A model generated the notes under the pieces. It made no database searches, was not told the origin of the DNA, and saw only the letters and a list, made by a program, of their open reading frames with translations. A DNA stretch of 5,990 nt from an uncultured Eubacteriaceae bacterium (lineage in GTDB: Bacteria > Bacillota > Clostridia > Lachnospirales > Lachnospiraceae), in contig CAMEUH010000161.1 in NCBI GenBank assembly GCA_945938055.1, forward strand, positions 1 through 5,990. The letters run 5' to 3'. A program made the translations under genes and the position numbers. Shown here piece by piece: positions 5,194-5,990 of the stretch (positions within the stretch are counted from its first letter, which is position 1; each line of letters opens with the position of its first letter).

Positions 5194-5727
5194 ATGGAGT
5201 ACACAAGGCAGAGTGCTGTTAAAACCTTACTTGACAGCTATGAAGCTTATTACAACATTACGAAGTTCGAGGATGAACAGAAACCACTCACGGCAGTCTG
5301 TGAGTTTTTTGAACATTCGGAGAAATTTGTGCTTTCAAGAAAGGCAGAGTTGTGGTCCGCCGACTGCGAAGAGTTTCTTTATCTTTTTGACATGGAGCGG
5401 CTTACAAAAGATCTCTATGAGCAATGCAGGGATTATGCACTGGAAGATGGCATGAAAAGAGCACATATCGGTCCGGGGCATATGTATACCTACATTACTC
5501 CGGTCTTTATTTGCGAAAAATGCGATGAAGACGCAAAAAAGGCATTGAAAAAGTGCCGTATTTACAAAAGCTTTCATTTCTCTTTTCATGGCTGGATGGA
5601 TTTCCATGTTGCTGTATTTGAAACATCCACACAGAAGATGTATTCGAATGCAAGCGGCCGGTGCGTGGAAAAGGTAATGAAAAACGTATTATTTCATACC
5701 AATAAGAAAAGGAGATTTTTAAGATGA
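5194..5727 (+). CDS. Uncharacterised cytosolic protein translationally coupled to cstA
   Basis: The 177-residue product has no signal peptide or membrane helix, so it is probably cytosolic. The N-terminal 80 residues look mainly helical, with EKFVLSRKAELWS at 43-55. The second half carries GPGHMYTYITPVFI at 93-106, then CEKC at 107-110 with a further Cys at 121, then KSFHFSFHGWMDFHVAVFE at 125-143 and SNASGR at 151-156. From memory, the order 'keeps-its-K-A-x-W, HM-x-x-I-T, KS-x-x-F-x-x-x-GW-x-D, N-x-x-GR' resembles a domain of unknown function in Clostridia (I believe DUF8052); this name is uncertain. The CxxC plus a nearby Cys and several His (91, 96, 128, 132, 138) could bind a metal, but no known zinc-finger pattern is complete. 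The stop overlaps the cstA start (ATGA, 5724-5727), and both share the promoter at 5119-5147. A role with CstA is inferred from this coupling only. Confidence 0.85.
   Translation: MEYTRQSAVKTLLDSYEAYYNITKFEDEQKPLTAVCEFFEHSEKFVLSRKAELWSADCEEFLYLFDMERLTKDLYEQCRDYALEDGMKRAHIGPGHMYTYITPVFICEKCDEDAKKALKKCRIYKSFHFSFHGWMDFHVAVFETSTQKMYSNASGRCVEKVMKNVLFHTNKKRRFLR
5709..5715 (+). promoter_or_regulatory. Ribosome binding site of cstA, inside the preceding gene
   Basis: AAGGAGA lies 8 bases before the ATG at 5724, an excellent Shine-Dalgarno. cstA can therefore be initiated independently as well as by coupling through the ATGA overlap. Confidence 0.8.
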
Positions 5728-5990
5728 ACACATTAGTATTATTACTTCTTTGTGTTGCCGTACTTCTTTGCGGTTATATCTTCTACGGAAGATGGCTTTG
5801 CAAGAAGTGGGGTGTTGGTGAAGGCGATATGCCTACTCCTGCCCATACCATGGAAGATGGTGTGGACTATGTTCCTGCAAAAGCACCTGTCCTGATGGGA
5901 CATCATTTCTCATCAATTGCCGGTGCAGGTCCTATTACCGGACCAATTAATGCAGCTATTTTTGGCTGGATTCCTGTAACTCTCTGGGTA
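5724..5990 (+). CDS. cstA: CstA-family transporter (carbon starvation protein A), N-terminal part, cut by window edge
   Basis: Only the first 89 codons are present; the frame is open at the right edge, and family members are several hundred residues long with many membrane helices. The first helix is at about 2-20, followed by GRWLCKKWG at 22-30. The hallmark CstA region follows: PTPAHTMEDGVDYVPAKAPV at 37-56, MGHHFSSIAGAGPITGPI at 58-75 and FGWIPVTLWV at 80-89. In E. coli CstA is induced on carbon starvation and was linked to peptide uptake; CstA and its paralogue BtsT are reported to transport pyruvate. Which substrate this protein carries cannot be judged from the fragment. It is the second gene after the promoter at 5119-5147, coupled to the preceding gene by ATGA. 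Family assignment is firm. Confidence 0.95.
   Translation, partial: MNTLVLLLLCVAVLLCGYIFYGRWLCKKWGVGEGDMPTPAHTMEDGVDYVPAKAPVLMGHHFSSIAGAGPITGPINAAIFGWIPVTLWV

Noticed and set aside
1..5990. CRISPR, tRNA/rRNA, insertion sequence, phage or toxin-antitoxin content
   Set aside because: No direct repeat array, transposase-like frame, attachment site or RNA-gene signature was seen; nearly all bases belong to recognised genes on one strand.

Overview
The window is AT-rich bacterial chromosome with every recognisable gene on the + strand, tightly packed and preceded mostly by strong AGGAG/AGGTGA-type ribosome binding sites. The order yggS(ylmE) - sepF - ylmH - ... - lspA - rluD(ylyB) is the conserved 'ylm' segment downstream of the division and cell-wall cluster in Gram-positive bacteria. 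The protein sequences, and the HlyD-like gene just before yggS, look most like Clostridia of the Lachnospiraceae type. That placement is inference from gene order and protein character, not from a search.

Layout: (1) bases 2-409 are the 3' end of a gene for an HlyD-like membrane-fusion/adaptor protein. (2) Bases 441-5059 are a probable operon: yggS (PLP homeostasis), sepF (FtsZ membrane anchor and Z-ring assembly), ylmH (S4-domain RNA-binding protein), aroB (3-dehydroquinate synthase), lspA (lipoprotein signal peptidase) and rluD-like (23S rRNA pseudouridine synthase). The genes are separated by 2-10 bases or overlap, except for a 65-base gap before aroB that holds two short inverted repeats. 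(3) Bases 5060-5193 are a regulatory gap: a 48-base, almost pure A/T tract, then a good sigma-A-type promoter lying inside a 13-bp imperfect inverted repeat. (4) This promoter should drive a second unit: a 177-codon gene of uncharacterised function whose stop overlaps (ATGA) the start of cstA, a carbon-starvation/pyruvate-type transporter that runs off the right edge.

Functionally, the first operon is housekeeping: cell division (SepF, probably YlmH), lipoprotein maturation (LspA), ribosome modification (RluD), cofactor homeostasis (YggS) and, unusually placed, the second step of the shikimate pathway (AroB). In Bacillus the interval between ylmH and lspA carries divIVA and ileS; here aroB occupies it. 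I see no sign of a mobile element, CRISPR array, phage, tRNA or rRNA, and no convincing new multi-gene system. The points most worth a second look are the uncharacterised gene translationally coupled to cstA and the dyad-embedded promoter in front of it.
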